A DNA stretch of 64,000 bases. It comes from Pseudomaricurvus hydrocarbonicus (GTDB taxonomy: Bacteria > Pseudomonadota > Gammaproteobacteria > Pseudomonadales > Cellvibrionaceae). The number at the start of each line of letters is the position of its first letter. The stretch's first letter is position 1. The stretch covers positions 50,164 through 114,163 of the forward strand of contig NZ_JAAONZ010000019.1 in assembly GCF_011602365.1 (NCBI RefSeq), written 5' to 3'. The translations under genes and the position numbers were made by a program. This document shows, one piece after another, positions 1 to 9,204 of the stretch. The notes beneath the pieces were generated by a model, which ran no database searches, was not told the origin of the DNA, and saw nothing but the letters and a program-made list of their open reading frames with translations.

Positions 1-2
1 CC

Positions 3-623
3 GCGGCGGATGAACTCGACAGTGATTTTACCCTGCAGCAAATTAATCGCTTTGCGTCCATGACCGAGGGCCTGAAGACACCTGTCAGCCTGGCTAATTC
101 CGCGGGCATTCTTGCCTGGCCACAAGCTCACGGCAACTACACTCGCCCGGGTATTATGCTCTATGGCTCATCGCCTTTTGCACAAGCGCAAGCCAATGCG
201 GATCAACTGAAACCGGTTATGACCCTCGCATCAGAAGTCATTGCCGTGCGCACCATTGAAGCCGGCGAAACCGTGGGTTACGGCCGCAGCTGGATCGCAC
301 AGCGACGCTCAACCATTGCTACCGTTGCCATCGGCTACGGCGATGGTTACCCAAGACAAATGCCCAATGGCACGCCGGTGTTTATTAACGGCCAGCGCGC
401 CCCCTTAGCCGGCCGCGTGTCGATGGACATGATCACGGTCGATGTCACCGAAATTGGCACTGTTAATGTCGGCGACAATGTGGAATTATGGGGCCACAAC
501 ATTCCTTTAAATGAAGTTGCCAGTTGTGTTGGCACCATCAGCTATGAACTGGTCACGCGTATGCCTTTGCGCACACCGCGACTGTACATTAACGCAACCA
601 CAAACGGTGCGGCTGCTGTATAG
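3..623 (+). CDS. alr: Alanine racemase, C-terminal part (5' end outside window)
   Basis: PLP-dependent racemase that makes D-alanine from L-alanine for peptidoglycan. The frame is open from the window edge, so the N-terminal PLP barrel with its Schiff-base lysine is missing. Visible motifs are SLANSAGIL and RPGIMLYGSSPF (end of the barrel), VGYGRSW (the region of the catalytic tyrosine in the beta domain), IGYGDGYPR, GRVSMDMITVDVT (typical Alr signature) and a closing LVTRMPLRTPR. The normal C-terminus ends at TAG 621-623. It cannot be told from a catabolic DadX-type racemase without the rest and its neighbours, but length and motifs are those of an ordinary Alr/DadX. Confidence 0.95.
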   Translation, partial: AADELDSDFTLQQINRFASMTEGLKTPVSLANSAGILAWPQAHGNYTRPGIMLYGSSPFAQAQANADQLKPVMTLASEVIAVRTIEAGETVGYGRSWIAQRRSTIATVAIGYGDGYPRQMPNGTPVFINGQRAPLAGRVSMDMITVDVTEIGTVNVGDNVELWGHNIPLNEVASCVGTISYELVTRMPLRTPRLYINATTNGAAAV

Positions 624-772
624 CCTTCAGGAAATACAAACCGCATAAGCTTTTGCATCCGGACGCTGCTTTAAACCGCGAAGGATGCAAAACAAAAGAG
701 AATCGTAAACGCCATGCAGGCAACCCCTGCGGTGTTTTGTCAAAGGGCCACAAGCCCAAAGCAGGAGTGTAT

Positions 773-1057
773 ATGTTGTATCGAGGTTACTTTTCACTGG
801 CACACTGGTCGTCCGCTGGCGAACAATTCTGGGTTCGTTATTGCGCGGAGTTTCAGGCCGATGTGTTTCAAGGCGGCGGCGCGGTACTGCGCAAACTCGC
901 CTCCCGAAAGATGCAGGAACTCAATGCCGGCGGCATCAGCATTGAAGACCTCGACATCATTCCCGGTAACAGCAGCAATAAACCTGAAAAGATTGATTGT
1001 GTAGGGATTTTTTCTCGCGCACTCAACGGTGGCGAACGCATCGAATTTCGCATCTGA
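773..1057 (+). CDS. Hypothetical protein, 94 aa
   Basis: Not recognised. I start it at ATG 773 because AGGAG (763-767) lies just upstream; the longer frame from 653 has no ribosome site and a poor N-terminus. The product is soluble and mixed in composition, beginning MLYRGYFSLAHWSSAG and ending GGERIEFRI, with no signal peptide or membrane segment. It follows alr by about 150 bp in the same direction and could be cotranscribed. No function is proposed. The good ribosome site and typical codon use make it a likely real gene. Confidence 0.6.
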   Translation: MLYRGYFSLAHWSSAGEQFWVRYCAEFQADVFQGGGAVLRKLASRKMQELNAGGISIEDLDIIPGNSSNKPEKIDCVGIFSRALNGGERIEFRI

Positions 1058-1453
1058 CTGCTCACCGGTCTCAGCCCCACAACGCGGATCCGAGCCGACC
1101 TGCAATCAAGGTCAGAGGAAAATCGCGTACCGGCCAGAGTGTCAATCCGAAGCGCAGCCTCGGAACACTTGCCGGCCCAGGGCATCAGGCCAGACAGTCA
1201 GTAGCCAGCTGTAGCCAGCAACGCAAGCTGCGAATAACTGCGCCAGCGGCTACCGCTACTGGCGAGCTACAGCGAGCAGCACCCTCTTCGTCAGCAGGGC
1301 TTTTTAGGGGTAAATCGCTTTGACGAGGCAACGCGCCGGGCAGTCCTCTGCCCGGCTCGACCCGTTACAGATTCGCCACTGGCTTGCCGACCCGGCAGCC
1401 CCTTCCAGGCGACCATGCCTTCAACCGTGCCCCGTCCCGCGCGCCACTGGCCA
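1058..1453. other. Intergenic region, no gene seen
   Basis: About 396 bp between the 94-aa hypothetical and the Pmp3-family gene. GC-rich, with stops in all frames or only frames lacking ribosome sites. It contains scattered short copies of tgtagccagc/gcgagctacagcgagc-type sequence but no clean tandem array and no terminator with a T-run. Confidence 0.4.
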
Positions 1454-1627
1454 TCAGGCCTCGCAGACCTTGTCGGTAAATACCAGCCAAAGCGCATGAA
1501 CGACACCCGGTATCACTCCCAGCACCGTTAAAACGACATTAAACCAGAAATTTTTGGTCACTCCGACCTGAAGATACGCGCCCAAAGGCGGCAGAAAAAT
1601 TGCCAACAAGATTTTGATCACTTCCAT
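1454..1627 (-). CDS. Pmp3/YqaE-family small membrane protein, 57 aa
   Basis: Short hydrophobic protein of the UPF0057/Pmp3 (stress-response proteolipid) family. It reads MEVIKILLAIFLPPLGAYLQ, then VGVTKNFWFNVVLTVLGVIPGVVHALWLVF: two membrane segments joined by the family signature PPLG-x-x-LQVG and a GxIPGxxHAxW motif. In yeast and plants family members affect membrane potential and salt tolerance; the bacterial role is poorly defined. The start at 1627 is preceded on the minus strand by AAAGGGAC. Stop TGA at 1454-1456. It stands alone, with no operon partner. Confidence 0.88.
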   Translation of the reverse strand: MEVIKILLAIFLPPLGAYLQVGVTKNFWFNVVLTVLGVIPGVVHALWLVFTDKVCEA

Positions 1628-2197
1628 GTTTCAAGTCCCTTTGCATCTGGATGGATGCCTGATGAAGCCTAATGTGTTGAGCAGCTGACCCCAAATTATG
1701 TCGCCACCCGGCTGCTTTCAAACAACCCTGTTGTATAAGCAACCGTTTTATAATGATAACCGAGCTCACCCTGGTCACAGAGCATGAATGGCAGAGCCAC
1801 TATCGCATCGCAGTGACTGAATGACTGTTTATGAGCAGCACTTCAGGGTAATGAGGCGCGCAGCAGAAGCAATCCGCCCAATCGCTCAGTAACCAGAACC
1901 GCCCCAGTTTGCGGGTTCTTAATACAGAAAGAAAGTACTCTTTTATTTGGGCCAAACAACCCATTCAGCGACACTCACCCGTCGGACCCTTAATAAGCCA
2001 GCCGTCACCAGGTGTGTTCATGAACTGGCACGGGGCAACATACGGCCGAGCGAGGCCACATCAGCACATCGAGCGGAGCCAGCTTGCAGTTTAATCAATC
2101 AGATGGAATGGAATGGGATGGGATGGATGGATGGATGGATGGGATGAAAAACAGAAAAGGTATCAGGCCCAGGGTCCTTCCCGAGCCAGACAATACA
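1628..2197. other. Intergenic region with a short GGATG/ATGG repeat
   Basis: About 570 bp with no convincing gene; the reading frames here lack ribosome sites. It is AT-richer around 1900-1950. The only structured element is the simple repeat at 2103-2146, annotated separately. Confidence 0.4.
2103..2146. repeat. Simple repeat (ATGGA/ATGGG)n and (ATGG)n
   Basis: Seen directly: a run of ATGGA, ATGGG and then ATGG units over 44 bp between genes. A slippage-prone microsatellite 52 bp beyond the end of the 45-aa gene; it lies outside any supported coding frame. Confidence 0.85.
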
Positions 2198-2335
2198 TCA
2201 GCGCTGCGTAATGCCTTGCTGCAGTGCTGACGGCGGTTGCGGCTCATCGGCAAAGGCTTCACCCAAATCCAGGTAACTGCCCAGCACACCGAGAACAAAC
2301 ACGGCTACCGCGATGGTGAGAACATCGAACTTCAT
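2198..2335 (-). CDS. Small exported/membrane peptide, 45 aa, hypothetical
   Basis: Reads MKFDVLTIAVAVFVLGVLGS, followed by YLDLGEAFADEPQPPSALQQ and GITQR. One N-terminal hydrophobic segment (about residues 4-19) then a short acidic, proline-rich tail: a single-pass membrane peptide or a short secreted peptide. TAGGGGG lies 8-14 nt upstream of the ATG, a strong ribosome site, and an AT-rich stretch beyond it could hold a promoter. No known family recognised. The gene calling rests on the ribosome site and the coherent membrane helix. Confidence 0.55.
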   Translation of the reverse strand: MKFDVLTIAVAVFVLGVLGSYLDLGEAFADEPQPPSALQQGITQR

Positions 2336-2729
2336 TACTAAAACCCCCTAAGGCCCTTCATTTTTTGTTTTTTTGATTTTGACTTGAGCGAAGAGAGCAA
2401 GATTTATACCTAAAAAGGAATTAAACGCCAAGCTCTTAATAACAATAAAATTATTGAGCCGCCATTGTAGGCCTTTCGTCTAAATCATCAACAGCCTCGA
2501 GCCCTTGATGAGACGCAGCTCACAGGGGGCGTGAGTATACACTAACCGCAGAGGATCAAAAGATACAACTGAATGGAAAAGGGGGCCCGGGGGAGGCTGG
2601 GTCAAATAAAAAGAGCGCGCCGCGCACGTCAACCGAACAATTGCCGAACCACGGACGCTGTGCGGCAGTGAAGACGCTGCCGCCCATCGATATTCACAGC
2701 ACCCAACAAGGCACGCCTGCGGCCCCAAA
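2336..2729. other. Intergenic region, AT-rich to GC-rich
   Basis: About 394 bp between ilvA (ending leftward) and the 45-aa gene. The left 130 bp are AT-rich and likely carry the promoter of the small gene. The part next to ilvA contains G/C runs (ggggcccggggg, gagcgcgccgcgc) that can fold, but no T-run terminator on either strand. Confidence 0.35.
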
Positions 2730-4247
2730 TTAGCCCAAAAAGAACTGATACGCCTCGTTTTGGGTCTCATCCCAAAAGGCGTAGCCCAGATCATTGAGAA
2801 ACTTCTTCACCTCTTTATGTTCTTCCGCTGGCACTTGCAACCCCACCAGCACCCGCCCATAAGCTGAGCCATGGTTGCGGTAATGAAACATGGAGATATT
2901 CCAGCGTCCCGCCAGCTGCGACAGAAAATTAAACAGGGCACCGGGACGTTCGGGAAATTCAAACCGGTACACCCGCTCATTTTCGACTTGGGGCGCGTGC
3001 CCCCCAACCATGTGGCGAATGTGCATCTTGGCCACTTCGTTGTCGGTCATGTCGACCACATCGTAACCCTTGGCAACCAGTCCCTCGACCAGAGCCGCCC
3101 GATCCTGATGCTCCGGTGAAACCTGTACCCCGACAAAAATACGAGCCTCCTTGTCATCCGCATAACGGTAATTGAACTCCGAAATATTGCGGGACTTGCC
3201 CAGGTCGCGGCAGAAGGTCTTGTAAGAACCGGCTTTTTCAGGAATGGTGACCGCCAGAATCGCCTCGCGCTTCTCGCCGATCTCGGTGCGCTCGGAAATA
3301 TAACGCAGGCGATCAAAGTTGGTGTTGGCACCACTGGTGATCGCGACCAGGGTCTGACCTTCAACCCCCTGCTCTTCCACGTATTTTTTCAGGCCTGCCA
3401 GCGCCAGCGCTCCGGCCGGCTCAGTGATGGAGCGGGTATCTTCAAAAATATCTTTAATCGCCGCACAGATCTCATCGGTGTTCGCGGTAATCACACCGTC
3501 AATGGTGTCCTTGAGGACCCGGAAGGTTTCTTTCCCGATCTGGGCGACCGCGACACCGTCGGCAAAAATACCCACGTGCGGCAGCTTCACCCGACGCTTT
3601 TTCTCCATCGCCGCTTTCAGGCACGCCGCATCTTCCGGCTCCACCGCTATGACCTTCACGTCCGGACGCACATATTTGATGTAAGCCGCCACACCCGCGC
3701 ACAAGCCACCCCCGCCCACCGGGACGAAGACAGCGTCAATGTGCCCCGGGTGTTGGCGCAAGATCTCTAAGGCAACGGTTCCCTGGCCGGCAATCACGTC
3801 CGGGTCGTCGTAGGGATGGATATAAGTCATACCCTTTTCTTTTACCAGAGCCTGCGCGTGGGCCGACGCCTCGTCGTAGGTATCGCCGTGCAACACCAGC
3901 TTGGCCCCCCTGGCTTTAACCGCGTTCACCTTAATGGCCGGGGTCGTGCATGGCATCACAATGGTGGCTTTCACCCCCATTTTGGCCGCTGACATAGCCA
4001 ATCCCTGAGCGTGATTACCCGCCGAGGCACAAATGACCCCGGCATCCAGCTCGGCCTGTGAAAGCTGGCGCAGCTTGTTATAGGCCCCGCGAATTTTAAA
4101 GGAGAACACCGGCTGCAGGTCTTCACGCTTAAACAAAACGGTATTGTTGAGGCGGGTCGACATATATCCGGCATAATCCAGAGGGGTCTCAACCGCCACA
4201 TCGTAGATGCGCGCGTCGAGGATTCGCTTGATATAAGACTGGGGCAT
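2730..4247 (-). CDS. ilvA: Threonine ammonia-lyase (biosynthetic threonine deaminase)
   Basis: PLP enzyme that deaminates threonine to 2-oxobutanoate, the first step of isoleucine synthesis. The catalytic domain (about 1-325) shows [17 protein letters not shown] with Schiff-base lysine K51, [10 protein letters not shown] (phosphate-binding SxGNHxQG), and [11 protein letters not shown]. The C-terminal half carries two ACT-like regulatory domains (for example PGALFNFL and [10 protein letters not shown]), so this is the isoleucine-sensitive biosynthetic type, not the short catabolic TdcB. I start at ATG 4247 (505 aa), which has AAAGAG upstream and matches the usual ~504 aa; the frame extends 25 codons further without support. 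Divergent from rpiA. Confidence 0.97.
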   Translation of the reverse strand: MPQSYIKRILDARIYDVAVETPLDYAGYMSTRLNNTVLFKREDLQPVFSFKIRGAYNKLRQLSQAELDAGVICASAGNHAQGLAMSAAKMGVKATIVMPCTTPAIKVNAVKARGAKLVLHGDTYDEASAHAQALVKEKGMTYIHPYDDPDVIAGQGTVALEILRQHPGHIDAVFVPVGGGGLCAGVAAYIKYVRPDVKVIAVEPEDAACLKAAMEKKRRVKLPHVGIFADGVAVAQIGKETFRVLKDTIDGVITANTDEICAAIKDIFEDTRSITEPAGALALAGLKKYVEEQGVEGQTLVAITSGANTNFDRLRYISERTEIGEKREAILAVTIPEKAGSYKTFCRDLGKSRNISEFNYRYADDKEARIFVGVQVSPEHQDRAALVEGLVAKGYDVVDMTDNEVAKMHIRHMVGGHAPQVENERVYRFEFPERPGALFNFLSQLAGRWNISMFHYRNHGSAYGRVLVGLQVPAEEHKEVKKFLNDLGYAFWDETQNEAYQFFLG

Positions 4248-4315
4248 GGGGGGTACTCTTTCCATTCGAGTCGTAAAAAAGGGCACATAGTAAATCATTG
4301 GCCCATAAACGGCTA

Positions 4316-4342
4316 TCGACACAGCCTTCGTGACCGTATAAT
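4316..4342 (+). promoter_or_regulatory. Putative sigma70 promoter of rpiA
   Basis: Perfect -10 TATAAT at 4337-4342 with TCGACA (5/6 to TTGACA) at 4316-4321. The spacer is 15 bp, shorter than ideal. It lies 40 bp before the rpiA ATG in the ilvA-rpiA divergent region. Confidence 0.55.
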
Positions 4343-4382
4343 AGCTGCCTCATTTTCCAGCCCATCACTGAAGACCGATATC

Positions 4383-5054
4383 ATGACCCAGGACGAACTG
4401 AAAAAAGCCGTTGCCAAGGCCGCCGTTGACTACATCCAACCCAAACTGGATAACGACAGCATTGTCGGTGTCGGCACCGGCTCAACCGCCAACTTCTTTA
4501 TCGATTATCTGGCTGAAATTAAAGGCAGTTTTGATGGCGCTGTGGCCAGCTCCGAAGCCTCCGCTGAGCGCCTCAAAGCTCACGGCATTCCGGTGTATGA
4601 CCTCAACAGCACCGACGCCCTGGTGGTCTACGTGGATGGTGCCGACGAAACCAACCCGGCTCTGGAGCTCATTAAAGGGGGTGGCGCCGCACTGACCCGC
4701 GAGAAAATTGTCGCTGCCGTTGCGGAAGAATTTATCTGCATCGCTGACGGCAGCAAGTGGGTCGAGACCCTGGGCAATTTCCCCCTGCCGGTGGAAGTCA
4801 TCCCCATGGCACGCTCTCACGTTGCCCGCGAACTGGTTAAACTCGGTGGCGACCCGGTGTATCGTGAAAACTGCATCACCGACAATGGCAACGTCATCCT
4901 CGACGTCCACAACATGGCCATCACCAACCCGGTGGAGATGGAAACCGCCATCAATCAAATCGTGGGCGTGGTCACCAACGGTCTGTTTGCCTGTCGCCCC
5001 GCCGACGTGCTGTTGATTGGTCGTGAAGACGGGGTCGAAACCGTTCGCGCCTAA
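4383..5054 (+). CDS. rpiA: Ribose-5-phosphate isomerase A
   Basis: Interconverts ribose 5-phosphate and ribulose 5-phosphate in the non-oxidative pentose phosphate pathway. 223 aa, close to the 219 aa of E. coli RpiA. Diagnostic motifs are [16 protein letters not shown] (phosphate-binding), [11 protein letters not shown] (the catalytic DGADE loop) and [12 protein letters not shown], followed by [11 protein letters not shown]. Begins with ATGACCCAGGACGAACTG. The divergent ilvA/rpiA arrangement is common in gammaproteobacteria. The stop codon is followed two bases later by a 15-bp degenerate tandem repeat. Confidence 0.97.
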   Translation: MTQDELKKAVAKAAVDYIQPKLDNDSIVGVGTGSTANFFIDYLAEIKGSFDGAVASSEASAERLKAHGIPVYDLNSTDALVVYVDGADETNPALELIKGGGAALTREKIVAAVAEEFICIADGSKWVETLGNFPLPVEVIPMARSHVARELVKLGGDPVYRENCITDNGNVILDVHNMAITNPVEMETAINQIVGVVTNGLFACRPADVLLIGREDGVETVRA

Positions 5055-5056
5055 AT

Positions 5057-5176
5057 TTTCCAGGAACCGGGCTTCCACGAGCTGGGTTTCCAGGAACAGG
5101 GGTTTTAGCAACAGGGTTTCCAGGAGCAACGCATCCTGGAACAAGGTCGCCGGGGGCAACACCGCCCCCGGCAACG
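5057..5176. repeat. Degenerate 15-bp tandem repeat behind rpiA
   Basis: Eight consecutive 15-bp units, starting TTTCCAGGAACCGGG (5057-5071), then CTTCCACGAGCTGGG, TTTCCAGGAACAGGG and progressively more divergent copies to about 5176. It begins two bases after the rpiA stop and fills most of the space before the convergent hydrolase gene. Not in frame with rpiA. Confidence 0.85.
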
Positions 5177-5237
5177 CGATTCGCATTACCGGCACGCCGG
5201 GCATTTTTACACCGCCGCAGCCTCTAACGACAGCCGG

Positions 5238-5927
5238 CTAGATCACCAAGGTCTGTACTTCCAGCCGATCGGCCAACCGCGCGTCCAGACGATCACCCAC
5301 TTGCAACGGCCCAACCCCCGCCGGAGTTCCGGTCAACACCACATCCCCCGGCTGCAGCGTAAACGTCTGGCTGATGAACGCCAGCAGCGTCGCCACCGGC
5401 GTGATCATATCCCGGGAATTGCCATCTTGCTGCAAGCGGCCATTGCGCACTAACTGCAGCGGCACATCTGCCCAATCCCACCCCTGGGGAGAGACAAACG
5501 CCGACAGCGGACAGCTGCCATCAAAGGCCTTGGCCTTTTCCCACGGGTGCCCTTGCGCCTTCAAGCGGTCCTGCACGTCCCTCAAGGTGAGATCAAAACC
5601 GATGCCCACACCGGCGATCGCGGCCAACACCTGACTCTCATCGGCCTGGGTCAGGGGGCGGCCAATCAGCAGCGCCATTTCCGTTTCAATGTGGCAGGCC
5701 CCCTGCTGCCGGGGAATGGCAAATGGCTCTTCCAGCGGCACCAGGGCGGTCGCTGGCTTCATAAATAACATGGGCTCAGCCGGTACGGCGTTATTCAGCT
5801 CGCGGGCGTGCTCGGCATAATTGCGCCCCACACAGACCACTTTGCCCACCGGCAGTGGCTCGCCCAAAGCCTCAGCCACACTGATGAGCGCCCCCTCAGG
5901 GGTCAAAAATCGATGTTGATATCCCAC
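5238..5927 (-). CDS. Fumarylacetoacetate hydrolase (FAH)-family protein
   Basis: Member of the FAH superfamily, similar in size to E. coli YcgM (acylpyruvate hydrolase or oxaloacetate decarboxylase-like). Motifs: VVCVGRNYAEHARELNN, PMLFMKPATALV, and CHIETEMALLIG with the metal-binding acidic residues, then GIGFDLTLRDVQ, WEKAKAFDGSCPLS and DVVLTGTPAGVGPL. About 229 aa. I start at GTG 5927 because GGAAGGGAG sits 6 nt before it; a second GTG at 5948 would add seven residues but has no ribosome site. Convergent with rpiA. The substrate cannot be read from the sequence. Confidence 0.9.
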   Translation of the reverse strand: MGYQHRFLTPEGALISVAEALGEPLPVGKVVCVGRNYAEHARELNNAVPAEPMLFMKPATALVPLEEPFAIPRQQGACHIETEMALLIGRPLTQADESQVLAAIAGVGIGFDLTLRDVQDRLKAQGHPWEKAKAFDGSCPLSAFVSPQGWDWADVPLQLVRNGRLQQDGNSRDMITPVATLLAFISQTFTLQPGDVVLTGTPAGVGPLQVGDRLDARLADRLEVQTLVI

Positions 5928-6251
5928 AAAAAACTCCCTTCCGTTCACGGCACACGACGCGTCTGCCTCAACCTGACAACTATCCGGCAGCGATCAAACC
6001 ACAGGTTCCATAAGCACGCAAAAGACCAAATGGGGGGTTTTCGGCTTTTTTCACCTATGAATGTTACGGATCAGCCTATAAAAAGGACGATTTAGCCATC
6101 ACGTCTAAAGTCCCCTATGCTATCATAGCGCGCTTATTTTTCCGGCTCCGGCCGGGCCTTGCCCACCAGCCCTGTTTCTTCATTAAAACAAGTCAGCCGA
6201 GGCAAGCAACCCCTGCGAGCGCTATCACGTTACACGAGGTGTAAAATCCCT
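5928..6251. other. Divergent intergenic region upstream of serA
   Basis: About 324 bp containing the promoters of the FAH-family gene (leftward) and serA (rightward). TATCAT at 6121-6126 is a possible -10 for serA, without a good -35. No open frame with a ribosome site other than serA itself. Confidence 0.35.
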
Positions 6252-7481
6252 ATGGCCAAAACGTCACTGGATAAAAGCAAGATCCGCTTTTTATTACTGG
6301 AAGGTGTTCACCAATCTGCAGTCACCACACTGGAGCAGTCCGGTTACACGAATGTAGAGTACCTGAAGACCGCCGTGCCTGAAGACGAGCTGATTGAGAA
6401 GATCAAAGACGCTCACTTCGTCGGCATCCGCTCACGCACCCAGTTGACGCGCCGCGTGTTTGAAAATGCCCCCAAACTGATTGCGGTCGGCTGTTTCTGC
6501 ATTGGCACCAATCAGGTGGATTTAAAGGCCGCCCAGGAACACGGCGTCGCCGTTTTCAACGCACCTTATTCCAACACCCGTTCTGTAGCGGAACTGGTCA
6601 TTGCCCAGGCGATCCTGTTACTGCGTGGTATCCCTGAGAAAAACGCCGTGTGTCACCGCGGTGGCTGGCTCAAGTCCGCCGCCGGGTCTTTTGAAATCCG
6701 CGGCAAAACCCTGGGCATTATCGGCTACGGCTCCATCGGCACCCAGGTCAGTGTGCTGGCCGAATCACTGGGCATGAACGTGCTGTTCTACGATGTCGTC
6801 ACCAAGCTGCCACTGGGCAACGCCACCCAGGTCCGCGTCATGGATGAGCTGCTCCGTCAGGCCGATGTCATCTCCTTGCACGTACCGGAAACGGCCGCCA
6901 CCCAGGACATGATCGGCGCCAAAGAATTCGCCACCATGAAAAAAGGCGCAATCTTCATGAACGCCGCCCGCGGCACCGTGGTGGACATCGATGCCCTGGC
7001 AGCGGCGTTGGAATCCGGCCACCTGGGTGGCACGGCCATTGATGTGTTCCCGGTTGAACCCCGCGGTAACGATGAAGAATTTGTGTCACCCTTGCGCGCC
7101 TTCGACAACGCCATCCTCACGCCTCACATTGGCGGCTCCACCATGGAAGCGCAGGAAAACATCGGTTTTGAAGTCGCTGAAAAACTGGTGAAATACTCCG
7201 ACAACGGCACCACCACCTCTTCGGTCAACCTGCCGGAAGTGGCATTGCCGTCGCACCCGAATGCTCACCGCCTGCTGCACGTGCATCAGAACATTCCGGG
7301 TATCCTGTCGAAAATCAACAAAGTGTTTTCCGACAACAACATCAACATTGCCGCACAATACCTGCAAACCAATGAAAACGTGGGTTATGTGGTGGTGGAC
7401 ATCGACGCGGAATACAGCGATGTCGCGCTGCAGCAACTGCGCACCATCGAAGGCACGGTTCGCTGTCGCGTGCTGTTCTGA
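6252..7481 (+). CDS. serA: D-3-phosphoglycerate dehydrogenase
   Basis: NAD-dependent oxidation of 3-phosphoglycerate, the first committed step of serine synthesis. Starting at ATG 6252 (MAKTSLDKSKIRFLLLEGVH) gives 409 aa, matching E. coli SerA (410); the frame extends 31 codons upstream with no support. N-terminal substrate domain with FVGIRSRTQLT and VGCFCIGTNQVDL; Rossmann motif LGIIGYGSIGTQ; catalytic arginine in NAARGTVVDI, glutamate in FPVEP and histidine in LTPHIGGSTMEAQENIG. A C-terminal ACT domain (about 335-409, HQNIPGILSKINKVFSDNNI) indicates serine feedback control. Single gene ended by a strong terminator. Confidence 0.97.
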   Translation: MAKTSLDKSKIRFLLLEGVHQSAVTTLEQSGYTNVEYLKTAVPEDELIEKIKDAHFVGIRSRTQLTRRVFENAPKLIAVGCFCIGTNQVDLKAAQEHGVAVFNAPYSNTRSVAELVIAQAILLLRGIPEKNAVCHRGGWLKSAAGSFEIRGKTLGIIGYGSIGTQVSVLAESLGMNVLFYDVVTKLPLGNATQVRVMDELLRQADVISLHVPETAATQDMIGAKEFATMKKGAIFMNAARGTVVDIDALAAALESGHLGGTAIDVFPVEPRGNDEEFVSPLRAFDNAILTPHIGGSTMEAQENIGFEVAEKLVKYSDNGTTTSSVNLPEVALPSHPNAHRLLHVHQNIPGILSKINKVFSDNNINIAAQYLQTNENVGYVVVDIDAEYSDVALQQLRTIEGTVRCRVLF

Positions 7482-7513
7482 TCAGCGGGCCAATCACCTG
7501 ACTTGATCACGTC

Positions 7514-7550
7514 AAAAAGGCCGGAGACAATCACTCCGGCCTTTTTGTTT
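7514..7550 (+). terminator. Rho-independent terminator of serA
   Basis: GC-rich stem AGGCCGGAG / CTCCGGCCT with a 7-nt loop followed by TTTTTG, 32 bp after the serA stop. The A-run on the left lets it work in both directions. Confidence 0.88.
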
Positions 7551-7582
7551 CTGCTGCCCACACTCAGGACTGACGACTGCTA

Positions 7583-8368
7583 ATGACTGCTCCCCTGCTT
7601 GAAATCCGCAACGCCACCGTGTATCGCGGTGAATCGATCGTATTCGACAACCTGAACCTCAGCATCGAACAGGGAGAGAGCGTGGCCATCCTCGGCCCCA
7701 ACGGCGCGGGCAAGTCCACCCTGCTGAAATTGCTGACCCGTGAAATTTACCCGTACGAAAAAACCGGCAGTCACGTGAAAATTTTCGGCAATGATCGCGT
7801 CAACGTGCAACAACTGAGGGAGAAGATCGGCCTGGTGTCGTACGACTTCCAGTCAAAGTACATGCCCATCACGACGGGATTCGACGTGGTGCTGTCCGGC
7901 CTGCTTGGCACCATTGGCCACCTGTATCACCACGACGTCAGCGAACAGCAACGGCAACTCACGCTGGACACCCTGGCGCGGCTGGGGCTGCTGCCACTAA
8001 AAGACAAGATGTTTCAGCACCTGTCCAGCGGTCAGCAACGGCGGCTGATCCTCGCCCGGGCGCTGATTCACCACCCGCAGACGGTGATCTTTGATGAGCC
8101 CACCAACAGCCTCGACCTGCAGGGGTGCTTTCAGGTGCTCAGCGACATGCGCCAGCTGGTCCGCGAAGGCACCTCGGTGATCATTGCCACCCACCACTTG
8201 CACGAAATCACTCCCGAAATACAGCGGGTGGTGTTCATCCGTGATGGGCAGGTGATCGCCGACGGCCAGAAAGCAGAGTTGCTCAGCGCCGAGCGCATCA
8301 GCGACCTCTACGGGACGGCGGTGCAGATGATCACCCAGGATGGCTACTATCAGGCACTGCCGGCCTGA
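7583..8368 (+). CDS. ABC transporter-type ATPase (ModF-like)
   Basis: Single ATP-binding cassette of 261 aa with no membrane segments. Walker A GPNGAGKST (about 39-47), ABC signature LSSGQQRRLILARAL, Walker B TVIFDEPTNSLDL, and switch histidine in ATHHLHEI. The spacing and the aromatic/acidic Q-loop region YDFQSKYMP resemble the ModF / iron-complex ATPase branch. No permease or binding protein is adjacent, so it either serves a transporter encoded elsewhere or has a non-transport role. Ribosome site weak. Confidence 0.9.
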   Translation: MTAPLLEIRNATVYRGESIVFDNLNLSIEQGESVAILGPNGAGKSTLLKLLTREIYPYEKTGSHVKIFGNDRVNVQQLREKIGLVSYDFQSKYMPITTGFDVVLSGLLGTIGHLYHHDVSEQQRQLTLDTLARLGLLPLKDKMFQHLSSGQQRRLILARALIHHPQTVIFDEPTNSLDLQGCFQVLSDMRQLVREGTSVIIATHHLHEITPEIQRVVFIRDGQVIADGQKAELLSAERISDLYGTAVQMITQDGYYQALPA

Positions 8369-8403
8369 TCCGGCTTTCCAGGCCACGAATCGCTCGATCA
8401 GAC

Positions 8404-9135
8404 TCAGGCGATCAAGTCCCGCAGTTTGACGCCCTTGCCTTTGTAGCTGACCTGAGCCAACAGCAGCTCCGCCGTAGCCAGCGCGTCGGTTAACGCATTG
8501 TGGGCCTTGCTCAACGGCAGATTATAGCGCTTGCAGCAGTTCGCCAGTCGCAGGGCATTGGCCTCCAGGGGCCGGTTGCGCCGCTCCAGGTTACGCTTTT
8601 CCAGCTGCAGCGTGTCCACCACCGGTAACAGCAAAGGCGCGCCATAGAGTCGACGGGTGATGCGATTGAGAAACGCCAGGTCCAACCCGGCATGATGAAA
8701 CACCAGTGCCCGCCCGGCGGCGGCCTGAAGGAATCGACGCATCAGTTCGGCTTCCGTCAACCCCGCGTCCAGCTCGCAATCGCGCAAGGTATGGATGGTG
8801 GCACTCTCGCCGACGCTGTTTTGAGGTTTCAGCAGCCAGTGTTCGGCACTGCCCAGTAAAATCCGACCGTCTCGAATCACCACCCAGCCGACGCTTAACA
8901 ACTCCCCGCTGGCAATCTCCAGCGCCGATGTTTCGGTATCCACCACCAGAAATTCCTGCTGCCGCCAATCCGCACCGCCGCAGCTGTGCGAGTGCTGCCA
9001 GCACTCGCGCAACGGCGCCATCGCCGAGGTTGACGACGCCAGCGGCTGCTCAGCCGAGGCTTCGGGGTGGTAAAAAGCGTGCCGCGCGCAATAGTACCAG
9101 CGTCGAAGTTTCAAACTGCACAAACTCCATGACAT
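8404..9135 (-). CDS. DnaQ-like 3'-5' exonuclease (DEDDh family)
   Basis: Exonuclease domain of the DNA polymerase III epsilon type. DEDDh residues are visible in FLVVDTETSALE (Exo I), FHHAGLDLAFLN (Exo II) and KAHNALTDALATAELLL (Exo III with its histidine). The N-terminal ~65 residues form a family-specific extension. At 243 aa it is a stand-alone exonuclease, not the Pol III proofreader. It lies immediately downstream of, and is likely cotranscribed with, the cNMP/CBS/DUF294 gene, a pairing often seen next to actP. Its link with acetate use is not understood. Confidence 0.88.
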   Translation of the reverse strand: MSWSLCSLKLRRWYYCARHAFYHPEASAEQPLASSTSAMAPLRECWQHSHSCGGADWRQQEFLVVDTETSALEIASGELLSVGWVVIRDGRILLGSAEHWLLKPQNSVGESATIHTLRDCELDAGLTEAELMRRFLQAAAGRALVFHHAGLDLAFLNRITRRLYGAPLLLPVVDTLQLEKRNLERRNRPLEANALRLANCCKRYNLPLSKAHNALTDALATAELLLAQVSYKGKGVKLRDLIA

Positions 9136-9204
9136 ACGACGTTACCTTTTAAAAACACGTTTTGGGCCGGACCAGGACCACACCGCCATCAACCCGGCCC
9201 CGCT

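Noticed and set aside
4482..5204. 240-codon minus-strand frame opposite rpiA with leucine-rich pentapeptide-like start
   Set aside because: Antisense shadow of rpiA; the pentapeptide look comes from the 15-bp DNA repeat, and no ribosome site precedes it.
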